This document shows, piece by piece, positions 13,088 to 23,685 of a stretch of 42,062 nucleotides of DNA. Positions within the stretch are counted from its first letter, which is position 1; every line of letters begins with the position of its first letter. Made by a program: the position numbers and the translations under genes. The notes beneath the pieces were generated by a model. The model did no database searches. It worked only from the letters and a program-made list of their open reading frames with translations, and had not been told where the DNA came from. The DNA lies in NCBI GenBank assembly GCA_018398765.1, contig JAHBMJ010000702.1, positions 1 to 42,062 of the forward strand, read 5' to 3'. The stretch comes from Chromera velia (lineage: Eukaryota > Sar > Chromeraceae).

Positions 13088-13836
13088 GAGAGACGGAAAG
13101 ACAAAGAGAAAACCCAATGAGTTATGGCGGTTGAAGTCAGTAGGACTGCGGAAGGAAGAGGGGAAAGAGGAAAAGAACTCAGGAAAGCACAGAGAAGGAA
13201 AAGTAGGGGGGAAAAGAGGAAAGCAGGAAAACAAGGACCGGGAGGAAGGACTGCAGCGCACTCTGGAGGACGGAAGGAAAGCAGGAAGTGCAGAAGGCAG
13301 GACGGACGAACAGAAAGACAACTGACATATGGGCACAGTACAGTTGGGGAAGAGGAGAGATCTCAACAACGTCCACTACTAAGTCCAAATTCATGGCAGC
13401 GCCCAACAGAGACAAGACAAAAAAAAACCTGGATGAGAGAGACCGCCTCGCCTTACTACTGTCGTACCTGTGCGATGAATCTCTTGATGTCCACCATCCT
13501 CTCCCCCTCCCAGTTCTCCACCAAGTGACCCTGGTTCTGTTGAGGGCTCTTCAGCCAGGCTATCCACTGGAGGTCATCCTCAGTTATCACATTCGCAAAC
13601 AGGTTCTCTTCCCTGGCAGCCGCGGCAGCAGTGCCGGGGCCAAGAGCGGTGACAGAAGCGTTCATGGATGGGGTCCCCTCGCCCCCTCCGGGTTGCCTCT
13701 CCCTTTCCCTGTCGAGAGAGGTATCGTTTGAGGAGGCTCGAAATCTCCCTCCAGCACCCCCCGCCTGCGGAGAGAAGGAAAAAGACTCCTCGTCCATGGG
13801 GACATTTCCCCGAACAGTCTGACAAGTGTTTCCCAT
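4315..13836 (-). CDS. USP: UDP-sugar pyrophosphorylase (UTP-monosaccharide-1-phosphate uridylyltransferase), 18 exons
   Basis: Makes UDP-sugars from UTP and a range of sugar 1-phosphates, releasing pyrophosphate; family members are typically cytosolic. Exons in order of transcription: 13836-13468, 13046-12929, 12492-12430, 11999-11940, 11465-11421, 10611-10484, 9878-9804, 9250-9136, 8808-8775, 8563-8403, 8101-8028, 7732-7651, 7328-7273, 6772-6663, 6375-6275, 5709-5346, 5020-4896, 4421-4315. All 17 introns are GT-AG, every phase agrees, and the sum is 2187 nt (728 residues plus stop). Seen: nucleotide-binding loop AGGLGERLGYKGVKVTLP (from residue 196), TKPHGHGDVH (309-318), FFQDTNAL (340-347), a DETGYSPFPGNTN segment, RLECMMQ, then the C-terminal beta-helix-like part (ILEGDVRLEGPLELDGSLVL) and a WEMKEVVEGD...ALRGF end. 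The HGHGD motif favours USP over UDP-GlcNAc pyrophosphorylase. The first ~85 residues are a low-complexity Gly/Ser/Ala extension, making it longer than the roughly 600-residue plant enzymes. The ATG at 13836 (MGNTC) is the first Met in frame, so the start is likely but unproven. The GTGAGT at the end of the last exon could be another donor. Confidence 0.93.
7724..7797. repeat. 37-bp tandem duplication over a splice acceptor
   Basis: 7724-7760 and 7761-7797 match at 35 of 37 positions. The first copy holds the acceptor and first bases of USP exon 12 (exon start 7732, minus strand). The second lies upstream in the intron and carries an identical acceptor context. Confidence 0.9.
8818..8990. repeat. 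Compound microsatellite in a USP intron
   Basis: (CA)n at 8818-8860, (GTCT)n at about 8862-8890, CT-rich tract to about 8920, then (GA)n at about 8950-8985, all inside USP intron 8 (9135-8809). Similar runs occur in neighbouring introns: (CA)n at 9257-9276, (CA)n then (GA)n at 9654-9702, (GGAA)n at about 11060-11087, (CT)n then (GT)n at 12166-12220, and (CA)n at 13051-13085. Confidence 0.9.
12087..12161. other. Assembly gap (75 N)
   Basis: A run of N lies between a CT/poly-C tract and a (CT)n(GT)n tract. It falls inside USP intron 3 (12429-12000), so no coding sequence is lost in the model. Confidence 0.99.
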
Positions 13837-14804
13837 ATTGTTTCTTCCCTTTTCCTCGCGTGGTTCTGAAGCAGAGATCTATCCGAAAGGGAGCAATCAG
13901 AGACACGTTCAGGGTCGAGAAAGACACTCAGAAATCTGCACATGCAGACTGAGGAAGACCGAATCGGTTCGAAGGTGGAGTTAAACTGCAATCAAGCAAC
14001 GGATGTGGTGCACATCACTCAGTCTGATGCACGAAGACCCAGCCTCAGCTTGTGTTGCGCGGCTCTCCTTTCGAATTTCCGGAAAAAGGGGTCGATCCTT
14101 TTAAGGCACTTTATCCATGCACCGACGGAAGCGAGACAGAGAAGACTGCAGTATACATACTGTAGTGCGGATTTGAGGCCGGCACAGTCATGCACAGTCA
14201 TTCACAGTACGATGGTCCAGCCTTGCTGTCTCGCAATTGAAGAAGTGCTCGGATCGTCATCTCGATCGAATCTTGGAAGACCGCGTGGAGACGGCGAGCG
14301 TCACAACATCAATTCTTGTGGCCCCGAAAATCCCGGCAAAGCGCGCCGCGGCGCGCTCGGCCCGCGATGGCAGGACCCTATATTATAAGAGCTAGCCCTT
14401 TACGGCCATTTACGGCCCAGTATCGGCCCAGTAAACACTATTAATAATTAAATATTTAATAATTGTAATGTCCCTACGGGACATGCCGTGGCCCCCAGGG
14501 GTGAGATAGGGTGAGAGCACTGAGAGGTGCGTCCATGATCGTAGTACATGCATACAACAGGTTCCCCTTCCCATATTAATACATATTAATATATGGTGCA
14601 TGACAAAACCCTCAATCACGGTTGTTGGCTGCGCAAAGGCGTAGCCGAGGTATCTGTAAATGCTGTAGAGGGCCGGAGACGGCTAGACGGGTTTTAAGAC
14701 GGTTGAGAAGAAGAAATAAGAAGAGCTTTGCTATTAGATACGTTTGCTAATAAAAAAATTAATGACGTATAAGGACTTCGCTAACACATGGTGTTAACGT
14801 GAAT
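13837..14804. other. Intergenic, upstream of USP; several small palindromes
   Basis: Probably holds the USP 5' untranslated region and promoter, but I see no dependable promoter motif. Distinct structures: a perfect 16-bp palindrome GCGCGCCGCGGCGCGC at 14341-14356, three near-copies of TACGGCC/ATCGGCC at 14401-14428, the AT palindrome ATTAAATATTTAAT at 14447-14460, and a 6-bp stem with 3-base loop (TGTCCC TAC GGGACA) at 14469-14483. No protein gene is recognised. Confidence 0.6.
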
Positions 14805-15055
14805 AAACGTGAAACCTCCCTGAACCTAAGTGCTACTTGAAAAAATATAATCAAGATCATCTCTATTTGCGGCATCTTTTTTCAAGAGACCATCCACGCC
14901 TGCGGCGTAGACAGTCAAGACACCATCCAGATATACGGCTTTGGCTTTCAAGACACCATAAATGATCCGCACTTGCGGCACGGACTTTCAAGCTTATCCA
15001 AAAATGCGGCCTGAACTATCAAGTAGTAGTTACATTCAGGGAGGTCAAACGTGAA
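14805..15055. mobile_element. MITE-like inverted-repeat element with 9-bp target-site duplication
   Basis: A 27-bp terminal inverted repeat (14814-14840 against 15019-15045) matches at 23 of 27 positions; both ends begin ACCTCCCTGAA and finish CTACTTGA. The element is flanked by the direct repeat AAACGTGAA at 14805-14813 and 15047-15055, with one extra C at 15046. The inside holds about four degenerate 30-40 bp units starting TTTCAAGACACCAT or similar (about 14880-15022) and no open frame. A 9-bp duplication is typical of Mutator-like elements, so this could be a non-autonomous member; that class is an inference. Confidence 0.75.
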
Positions 15056-15459
15056 AGAGAAAATGAAATTGTAAAGGCAGCAATACATTACTGATAAATC
15101 TTTAACAACTTATTTTTACTTATTAAAAAAAAAATCACAGTGCTCCCTGCTTACATCTACTTACATTTTTATTTTTTATTTATGAAGTTAATATATAGGT
15201 CTTTTATATATAGACACACATGCTATAATGTTTCTTTCATTTACTTTCATTTATATTTTGGCCATTCTAGTAGTAGTATAGTAGTATATGTAGTAGCCAA
15301 ACATTATATACGTCTTCTATTATCAACTTGCTCTTTTAAATCATCTAGCTATAACTGAGACTGTGAGCTAGTTTATAAAATGTTTGAACACAACGTTATA
15401 CAAGTCCCAAACTACGCGCTTGCTACGCTTGCTGTATTAGTTGCTGTAATTAATTGTGC
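15056..15459. other. AT-rich intergenic stretch
   Basis: Strongly AT-rich, with short A and T runs and TAGTAG/TATATA words. No coding signature, RNA gene or clear repeat is visible. Confidence 0.5.
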
Positions 15460-17108
15460 TCACTTACTCACTCACCAACACACTTAGTCACTGACTAGGT
15501 CACTGACTCACTAAGTCATTCTTGCTTTTCTCACTAATTCACTTACTCACTGTCTTACTTGTTCACTCACTTACTCCCTCATTTTCCCTGTCTCTCTTTG
15601 ATCACTCATCCACATGCCCAAAGTTAACGGCTTCCATTAACACTCTCACATCCATACGCTTAAACGGCTTTTATTCACACACTCGCTCTCTCCGTCTCTC
15701 TTTGTTTATTTCTATTTACCCACAGGCCCTAACGGCTTGAAGTTCTATTTACACACTGAATCTCATTCTCTCTTAGTGACAGGCTGTCTATATTCATTCA
15801 GGTACCCACACGCCCATGCAAATATCTTCTGCTGACATGCTTGTGCAAGTCCTTGTCCCTCTTCATTCACCCACACACCCAACCGGCTCCTGTTCACCTA
15901 GCCTGTTTACACCGGTTCATACATTCGCTTTCCCTATCTATGTTCATGTACCCACACCGTCATGACGTCCCAAACGGCTTCTGTTTACACACTTGCTCTC
16001 TATGTCTCTCTTCATTATTCTTCATTGATTCACTGCATGAGGCCTAAGCAGCTTCTGTTCACATACTCGCTCTCCTTGTATCTCCTTGTCTCTCTTTATT
16101 CACCCACATGCCCAAACGGCTTCTGTTCATACACTTACTCTCCCTGTCTCTCCTAATTTATCAGCAGGCCCAAGCGGCTTCTGTTCATACACTTGATATC
16201 TCTTCATTCATCCACAGGCCTAGCCATAAGCCCGAGCGGTTTTTGTTCAATGACACACAATTGATCCCTCTTCATTCATCCATGGGCTCAAACGGCTCCT
16301 ATTCCTAGCTTTTGTTCACATACTCATTCTCCTTGTCTCTCTTTCTTCTTTGCCTGCATACCTAACCGGCTTTTGTTCACACACTCGCTCTCCTTGTATC
16401 TCCTTGTCTCCTTTCATTCACCCACACGCCCAAGTGGCTTCTGTTCACATACTCGTTCTCCTTGTATCTCCTTGTCTCCCTTCATTCACCTACATACCCA
16501 AGCGGCTTCCGTTCACACACTCGCTCTCTTTGTATCTCTTTGTCTCCCTTTATTCACCCACATGCCCAAACGGCTTCTGTTCACACGCTCGTTCTCCCTG
16601 TCTCTCTTCACTCATCCATAGGCCCAAGCGGCTTCTGTATGTTTCTGTTCACACACTTGATCTCTCTTCATTCATCCACAGGCCTAACCAGCAGCCCAAG
16701 CGGCTTTTCTTTAATGACACACAATTGATCTCTCTTCATTCATCCACGAGCCTAAGCGGCTTCTGTTCACACACTCGTTCTCCTTGTCTCGCCCGCATGC
16801 CTAAACGGCTTCTGTTCATAAACTCATACATACTCATAAACATGTTCGTTCTCTCCGTCTCCCTTTATTCATCCACTTGCAGGCCTAAGCGGATTCTGTT
16901 ATTGCACATACTTCTTTTCTATGCCCCTCTTTCTCCATACACCTGTACGCCTAAACATTTACCCACACGCCCAAACAGCTTCTGTTCACATACTTGCTTA
17001 CCTAGCTTTATCCACAGGCCCAAACAGCTTCTGTTCACACACTTGCTTACCTAGCTTTATCCACAGGCCCAAACGGCTTCTGTTCACATCTCTCCCTCTT
17101 GAACTCAC
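15460..17108 (+). repeat. Degenerate minisatellite, about 22 units of 58-68 bp
   Basis: Begins with a CACTCACT-type run (15460-15595). It then repeats a unit built from CGGCTTCTGTTCACACACTC, a CTCTCCTTGTCTCTCTT pyrimidine block, and CATTCACCCACATGCCCAAA. I counted about 22 CGGCTT/CAGCTT-type unit heads between 15630 and 17072. The spacing varies, and some units contain an added TGTATCTCCT. Open frames across it, up to 234 residues, follow from the stop-poor unit and are not taken as genes. Confidence 0.9.
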
Positions 17109-18036
17109 CAAACGCTAGACCCATATGTGGTGAGCCTCTCCACAACATTTTAAAGCGAATAGTACAGCATCCATAGTGATACACACTATATATAAACAGT
17201 ATTTTGTGTCCCAAATCCTCAAGTGGAGGTAGAAGGAAGTCGAGAAATTAGGTGCGAAAAACGATAAGAGGGGCCAAGTAGAGAGAAAGAAGACGAGTAA
17301 AAAGAGATTCCTGCAGATCAAATTAACTGTTTTTCATCTTTGTCAAGCACACTCAGTCGTGGTGCGGCTTACTCCTAACTCTGTAAGGCGGCATGTCTTA
17401 ACTTGCCACTGAGCTTGGTAGCATAGTTAAACAACAGAATAATTCAAAACAGCTTCACTTAGATGGTGTGCTTTATCGCCTTCCTTGAAAACTATATAGA
17501 TGATCAAATCTACGTACAATTTCCCTCCATATGTGTTTTTGCATATGTACCGATACATCAAGGTTAGACAAAAGGTGCATGTTCGCCATGCACGGGCTGT
17601 ACATGCAATTGCCGGAAAGCGCGGGTCCCGAAAGGCAAATGTAACCCGATTTATTGGTAATTCGACTTTTTTTTTTCCATAGGTGCGGCTAAGGGCCTTA
17701 ACAGATACCATGGCCGGGGGCCACGGCACTTGGACCGACAATGAGGGAGGAATTCAGAGGACCTCTAAAAAAGCCATTGAGATCCACAACGCTGATTCTG
17801 CGTAAGAGCAGTTGGCTGACTCCAAGGCGTTGAGTCTGATTTACCGCAAGCTACTCTGCATGTATTAATACTGCATTCTCGACGGAATTGATCGAAACGG
17901 GAGACGCTCCGGTTTTTGATTTTCTGTAGTTTCTGTTTTCGTCAACCAGTCTGCAGGAATTTCGTAATTTTGTCGCGTCTGCGTCTGACTGCGTCTCCTC
18001 TTTGTCCTCCACTTTCGTTGAGAGCTCAAAGAAACA
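17109..18036. other. Intergenic, upstream of the lysine-rich gene
   Basis: Mixed composition; 17110-17340 is AT-rich. No protein gene is recognised on either strand. The 5' untranslated region and promoter of the gene starting at 18037 probably lie in the last few hundred bases. Confidence 0.5.
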
Positions 18037-18925
18037 ATGGGGGGTGATTCTGATGATGAATTTATGCCCCAGAAGAGGAAGGAGAGAGACTTCTTCGATG
18101 AGGAAAACGGAGACGGGAAAGGCGGACCCCCAGAGAAGAAGAAAAAGAGCAGTAAGGATGAGAAAAAAACAGACAAGGAGAAGAAGGACAAAAAAGATCA
18201 CAAGAAAGACAAGGACAAGCAAAAGAAGGAGAAGGAAGTCGTGAAGGCAAGTTCGAAGGCAAAAGACTCGAAACCTGCGCCCAAGGCAAAGGCCCAACCC
18301 AAGGCCTCTGCCAAGAAGAAAACAGCCCCCCCCGCTGCCTCGAAGGGAAAGAAACAAAAGGGAGGCGACGAGGACGACGACGAGCCCGCGCCTGTCGACC
18401 CGGGGACCTTCAAGGCCGGCCAGAAAAGGGAGGCTCCTCATGCGGTCAGTCAGTCAGTCACTCAGTCTTACACACTCTACACAGTTTTCTTTGCATTTTC
18501 CACGTTGGTCGAGGCCGCACGCCAAGTCTCCATCCACTGAGGGATTTTGCCCACTTAGAGGCAGGTACCGTGCGCACAGGTGGGTGACACGCCGATTTCT
18601 GCCATGAAATTCAAAAGTCGCTTCACCCCGTCCACCTATCACTGCTCCTTTCTCCTCCATCCCCCCCCCATCTGGCTTCAAGTCAATCCAGTGGAAACTT
18701 TCCGCACAAGAACATGTTGACGGATATACGATCTGAATGAGTGAGTGCAGGGGAACCCTGAGAGAGGATTCTACGAGTCGCTGTTGGAGGAGAACCCGCA
18801 ATCTGTCATAGCCATTCAGTCAGTCAGTCGGTAACTTTGTCATACAGTCCAGTTGAAAAACCTCTCACAGGATCGATGAATGCATCCAATAATGGTGAAC
18901 ATCTCTTTCCTCCAACTCCTGTTTT

Positions 18926-18963
<38 letters not shown>

Positions 18964-20670
18964 CCTCCCTCTCTCTCTCTCTCGTTCGTTTTCGCTCGCG
19001 CGCTTTTGCCCGTCCTTCCATCTCTTTTTGCCCCCTGTCGTCTCGGCGTGCAGGTGGTGCATTGAGAACGGGGTCCTGGCAGGGACGCTGTTCCACGAGG
19101 TTCTGAAAAAGTATGAGGCCCTGAAGGGGAAACAGGCGTTCAAGGGCGCGGTCCGTCTGCTGCTGCTGTAGTGTAGAGCTCAGCATGAATGAGTGTGTCT
19201 GCTCTCTCTGTTGTATGAGTGGGTGGGCGTCCGGATTGATGGAGGTTACGTGGGTGGATTGGGACTTGAATGGACAAGCAGCAAATTGGATTCAGGCCAA
19301 TGAAGACACACTGTCTTTGAGAGCAAATAATAAAATGAAGTCGAGACCGATGGACAAGTGGCTTTGAGGTCGCATTGATGATGAGCTGAAGGGTGCATAG
19401 CTGAGTGTGCCTGTGTGTGAGAGAGAGCCTGCATTCCATTGTAGAAGGAAGTGGTGGATGGATGGATGGATGGATGGATGGATGTCATAGACCGTTGCAT
19501 CCACACCTACCCTCAATACCAGAACGCCTAGAGAGAGAGAGAGAGGAAGGGGCAGACAGGCACCAAGACAGAGAAGATCCCTCTCTGTGTGTATCTGTCT
19601 GTGTGAGTGTCCGTCCGTCTGCCGTGAAAGGAAAAACGGGGGAAAAGACGGATCGAACTATATTCTCAGTCTGGGCCCGCTTTCCCCGTTGTCTGATTGA
19701 CTGTGTGGTTCTTTTATCTTGTGTTCTCTGTTTCGTCCGTTGTCTGTTCTGCATGTAGAAAGAAGAAGACAGAAAAAGAGAAAACACAATATTCGATGTG
19801 TCTGGCTGGCCCTAAATTTAACTACTACTCCCCTTTCCTCTCTTTCTCTGTGTGCAGGCGGGCGGCATCAAAAAGGAGTTCATGAAGAAAAATCTCCATG
19901 AAGGGGTGAGGATTGAATACGTAAAGAAAGGCAGCGGGAATCTGGCAAGGGAGGACGGCAGAGAGGAATGAAGAAATGTTTTTTTGGCAAAAATGTCTCC
20001 TCATGCGCTCCTCTTCGCTCGTACGGTTTGTGATAGGAGCTCCTTTTTCCTAAGTTTTTTTTCTCTATCATTTGTTGATTCTCCCCTTTTGCGCTTGAAC
20101 TGTCTTGTCTTCCGACGGCTGCGTCTTTCCTTCTCTGTCCTGCAGTGGCTTCCTCAGAGTGTGCAGGACGAGAGGAACAAAAAGAAGAAAGAGGGTGGGG
20201 GAGACGAGAAGGACAAGAAGTCCGCCAAGGCCGTGAAGAAAGAAGAAAGACCGAAAGAGAAGGAGAGGGAGAAGGATGGCAAGTCTTCGTCCTCCTCTGC
20301 CTCTGCATCTTCCTCCTCAAAGACCAAAGAGAAGGAGAAGGACAAAAATGAAAAGAGCAGCAAGGAGAAAGAGAGACCCAAGGAAGGAAAGGACAAAGAT
20401 AGACAAAAAGAAGGAACAAAAATCACAGAGAACAAGGAAAAGGACACAGAGAACCGTCCTCCGAAGCCCAAACCAGCAGAGTCAGATTCCGAGGCCCTTC
20501 CTCAAAAAGAAAAACCCACAAACAAGACAGAGGCCAACGGAGGTGCCTCGCCTGCCCCCCCTTCCGCTCCTTCCCCCCCTGCTCCGTCTAATCCAGCTCC
20601 GCCTTCTCAGCCTGCTGAAGCCTCTGCAGCACCTGCCGACCCTCCTGCACCCTCGAATCCGTCCGCGTGA
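18037..20670 (+). CDS. Lysine-rich, low-complexity protein of unknown function, 4 exons, probably nuclear
   Basis: Model: exons 18037-18452, 19054-19150, 19858-19905 and 20146-20670, giving 361 residues with consistent phases. The ATG context is AAACAATGG. Residues 1-138 are acidic then strongly Lys-rich (MGGDSDDEFMPQKRKERD, then KKKKSS, KKDKDKQKK), with several basic clusters that could serve as nuclear localisation signals. The middle, about residues 139-200, is the only folded-looking part: WCIENGVLAGTLFHEVLKKY (exon 2), AGGIKKEFMKKNLHEG (exon 3), WLPQSVQDERNKKKKE (start of exon 4). Residues about 200-361 are Lys/Glu/Ser-rich and end in a Pro/Ala/Ser tail. I do not recognise a family. A chromatin or RNA role is only a guess from composition. 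The exon 1 donor lies in a GTCAGTCAGTCAGTC run, and the site used was chosen by phase. The lesser certainty is in exons 2 and 3. Confidence 0.7.
18929..18985. repeat. (CT)n microsatellite in intron
   Basis: CT and CCTCC runs in intron 1 of the lysine-rich gene, upstream of the exon 2 acceptor. A (GGAT)n run at about 19452-19482 lies in the next intron. Confidence 0.9.
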
Positions 20671-22328
20671 GAGAAGTTTTCTCTCTTGTGTGTGTGTGAG
20701 AGAGAGAGAAGGGGGGGGGGGAGAGAGAAATCTGTTTCTCTCCCTTTCTGGTTGCCAAGGGATCACTTCTTCTAGCTTTAAGAAGGAGAAAAGGGATTCA
20801 CACAGAAGACCTTAGAGGGTGAGTGGGGAGGGAAAGGAATGGCAAGGGAAAACGAGGGCAAAGGGCTCTTCCTTCAATGGTCACGCGAGTTCAACTCGTG
20901 GCTGCATGCAAGAGTGACCCTGTCGGCAGTTTAACGAAGTGGGCGGCCTCTGAGACACAAGAGGGATAGATCCATTTGGCGTCTTCTGCATATCTCTTCT
21001 GTCCTCCTGCCGGCCTTCCCCAACACCAAAGAGAGGGCGGAATGATGCACCAACGCGAGGAACAACGATGTTTTTCTTCCTTCTTTTGCACCTGCATGCC
21101 TTGGGTTTCAGTATATTTTTGTCGAACATCTCACTTTGCATTCGCGTCCCTCCGCACTGCACCTCGTCTTTTAGTCCTTCCCCTCTTTCCTACGCGAGCA
21201 GTCCCCCCCTACTTCCCCCTTTGTCCCAATTAGAGTTCTTCGTCTCCATGGATTGCGTGCACTCCCGGAAAGGCAGGGCCAGGCATGATGCACTGCCACA
21301 ACACATCTCAGAGGCTGCCACAGCACCTCTTTGAAAAACGGATGGAGACTGCATGATACTGTATGAGGGCGTTATGAGTTCGATGTGTTTCTCATTCACA
21401 TTCATTCTTGTTTCGTATTGAGACCCGATAGTAAATTTATAAAAAAAAAGTGTGTTCTAACTTTTTATAATATGTATTTAGTTCTACGGTATTCTTTAAT
21501 AAATTTTTATTTTTATAAATTGAATAACAATAAATCAAAGAACAAATACAGATCGAAGAGTTTGGTTTATAAAGAAAACGCTCAACTTCGAAGTATCATA
21601 AAATACTACATGAACGATTCTTCTTACTTTACGCTTGCATCCTTGTTCGTCTTTGTAAATTGTCTTTGCAGGGCTTCTATGACATACTACCAAGTCGTGG
21701 CTGCTGGTGAGGGGCAGTGAGGGCGCCCGGCCCCGCCACGCATCCGTAGCCCGCTCGTGGCCGGTAGCTCAGCGTCGTTGCGTCGAGCCCCACGAGCCGC
21801 CGCGTGCATGCATGCTGGCCAACCCTCATGGCAAGAATCCTCAAACGATCTCGAACGCGCCTCACGCCGCAGTTGATAGCAGTTGGCGGCTGTGATCTGC
21901 TCAGACATGTACAATTTCTGCTGACATACTGCACATCTGTGCTCTGCAGTGGGCGCTATCGAAATGCATCAAGCTGACGTCTCGAAGTTTCAGGTCCGCT
22001 CCGACGAAATTTGAAGATGCATTTTTCTTACAAGCAGTGCAGGCAGACCTTGCATGCATGGTTTGGGTATGGCTTCTTTGCGATTCCCTCCCGTCTCCAG
22101 ACGCATGCTTCTGTCTAATGAATTGTCAGGACTCCACTCGAGGGGGCTGTCAGACCGATCGCTCGTATAGAACAGTGGGGCTGCAGTCGAAGTGCTTGTG
22201 GGGTGCGCTCCTTATTCTCAGCTTCCATTTACTCTAGTCCACGTATCTGAAGGTCCCACCTGCAAAAGGACCTAGCAAGTTTTCAAGGAGACGGCCGTGA
22301 CTAGAAGAAGGGACCATTCGATCTCTCC
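20671..22328. other. Intergenic between two plus-strand genes
   Basis: GA-rich just after the stop codon (20690-20730), AT-rich at 21400-21650, GC-richer at 21700-21900. No open frame shows a recognisable domain or fits a spliced model. The 5' untranslated region of the downstream RRM gene probably lies at the right end. Confidence 0.5.
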
Positions 22329-23651
22329 ATGGCCCTTTCCGTCTCCCCCCTTCCCAGTCGAAGTTCTGGGTCCCTGGCGCTTCTGCTGAGGCCGTCTACG
22401 TGCACGGCTTCAGGCATCTCCCCCCTGCAGTACCAACCGACGCTGTCAGTACAGAGACGGCACAGGTATCACTACACCCCGCTTTTTCTGGAAGAAAAGC
22501 AAGGCTACAAGCTGGAGCCCAGAAAATGGTCAGGCAGGGCTTCAAGTATGAAAATGGGGGGTTCCTATTTCAAGTGGTATTTCGTGAAGAAGTACATTCG
22601 TCGCACCCCGTCTCCCTTTCACTATCCTGAGCTGTCTCCCGTCACAGGGAAGCAGATCGACTGGATGTACGCCGTCCCAAAGTCAGGGTACGAGGGGGCC
22701 CTCATATACGGTCCCCATACTCTAGAGCTTAAGGGCATGCCCATGGGGAGGACCCCTGAGTATATGCAGGAGCGGCTGAGAAGGTTCTTTTCCAAGTTCG
22801 GGCCCATCAAAATGTGCAGATGCGTGCCCCACCCCCTCGACCCCTACCAATGCGAGGGCACAGCGTTCATCACCTTCCGCACCAAGTACGCAGCACTGCA
22901 GGCTCTCAAAGCCCCCCTCAAATTCCCCACATCTCTGCACTCCCACATCGTGCGGATGCGGGATCTGGACTCCGACAAGACCAACGACCCTCTGTACATC
23001 TACAAAGCCGAACACTGGAATTCAGAAGTCCTCTCCCTCTGCAGACAGCTCCACTCATCGCTCCGTGCGAACGGTCCCATGGATGTGCAGCACTGCTGGC
23101 GCGGTCTGCGAGAGCGGGAATACGGAACAAAGAAAATTGTGGCGGCCGACGAGGCCGTCTTTCGGAGGTTCGGGAGCTGGAGTGCAATGTTTTCGTGTCC
23201 CCCATTCGATGAGCTTTTTTGCGTGTCCACGGAGGTGGAAAGAGCAGAAAGAGGACCGCCCCCCCATTCCCAAATATCCCCTCCTCCTGTCCCAACACGG
23301 GTCGATGTGGACATGCAAGGAGGAGTCGACGATCATCCCTCTGTGTGCGGAGACGCACTAGAGGAAACCGGGGGGAGGGAGACAGGAGCAGTGCGCGTCT
23401 CTGCACGTCTCCTTGGCTCTGAGCAGATGGAGAGAGTCCTCGTCAGATGCAGAGGGAAGCTGCAGAGACGGCTCGCTGCCGAACTTCAAGTCTACTGGAG
23501 AGAAGGAAGGATCGAACTGCCAGAGTCTGTCTGTCAGTCTGTTTTTTTGTCTCTCTGTCTGCTTTCCTCATGCCTGCCTCTCTGTGTCTATCCATCGGTC
23601 GCTTTGCCTATCTGTCTATCTATTCATGAATCTCCATTGGTCTTTTTGTCT

Positions 23652-23685
<34 letters not shown>

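Noticed and set aside
16350..17054. 234-residue open frame
   Set aside because: Made entirely of minisatellite units with irregular spacing; no domain and no codon signal.
21757..21800. tRNA-like start (GCCGGTAGCTCAGC)
   Set aside because: No anticodon stem, T-arm or acceptor pairing follows at the right distances.
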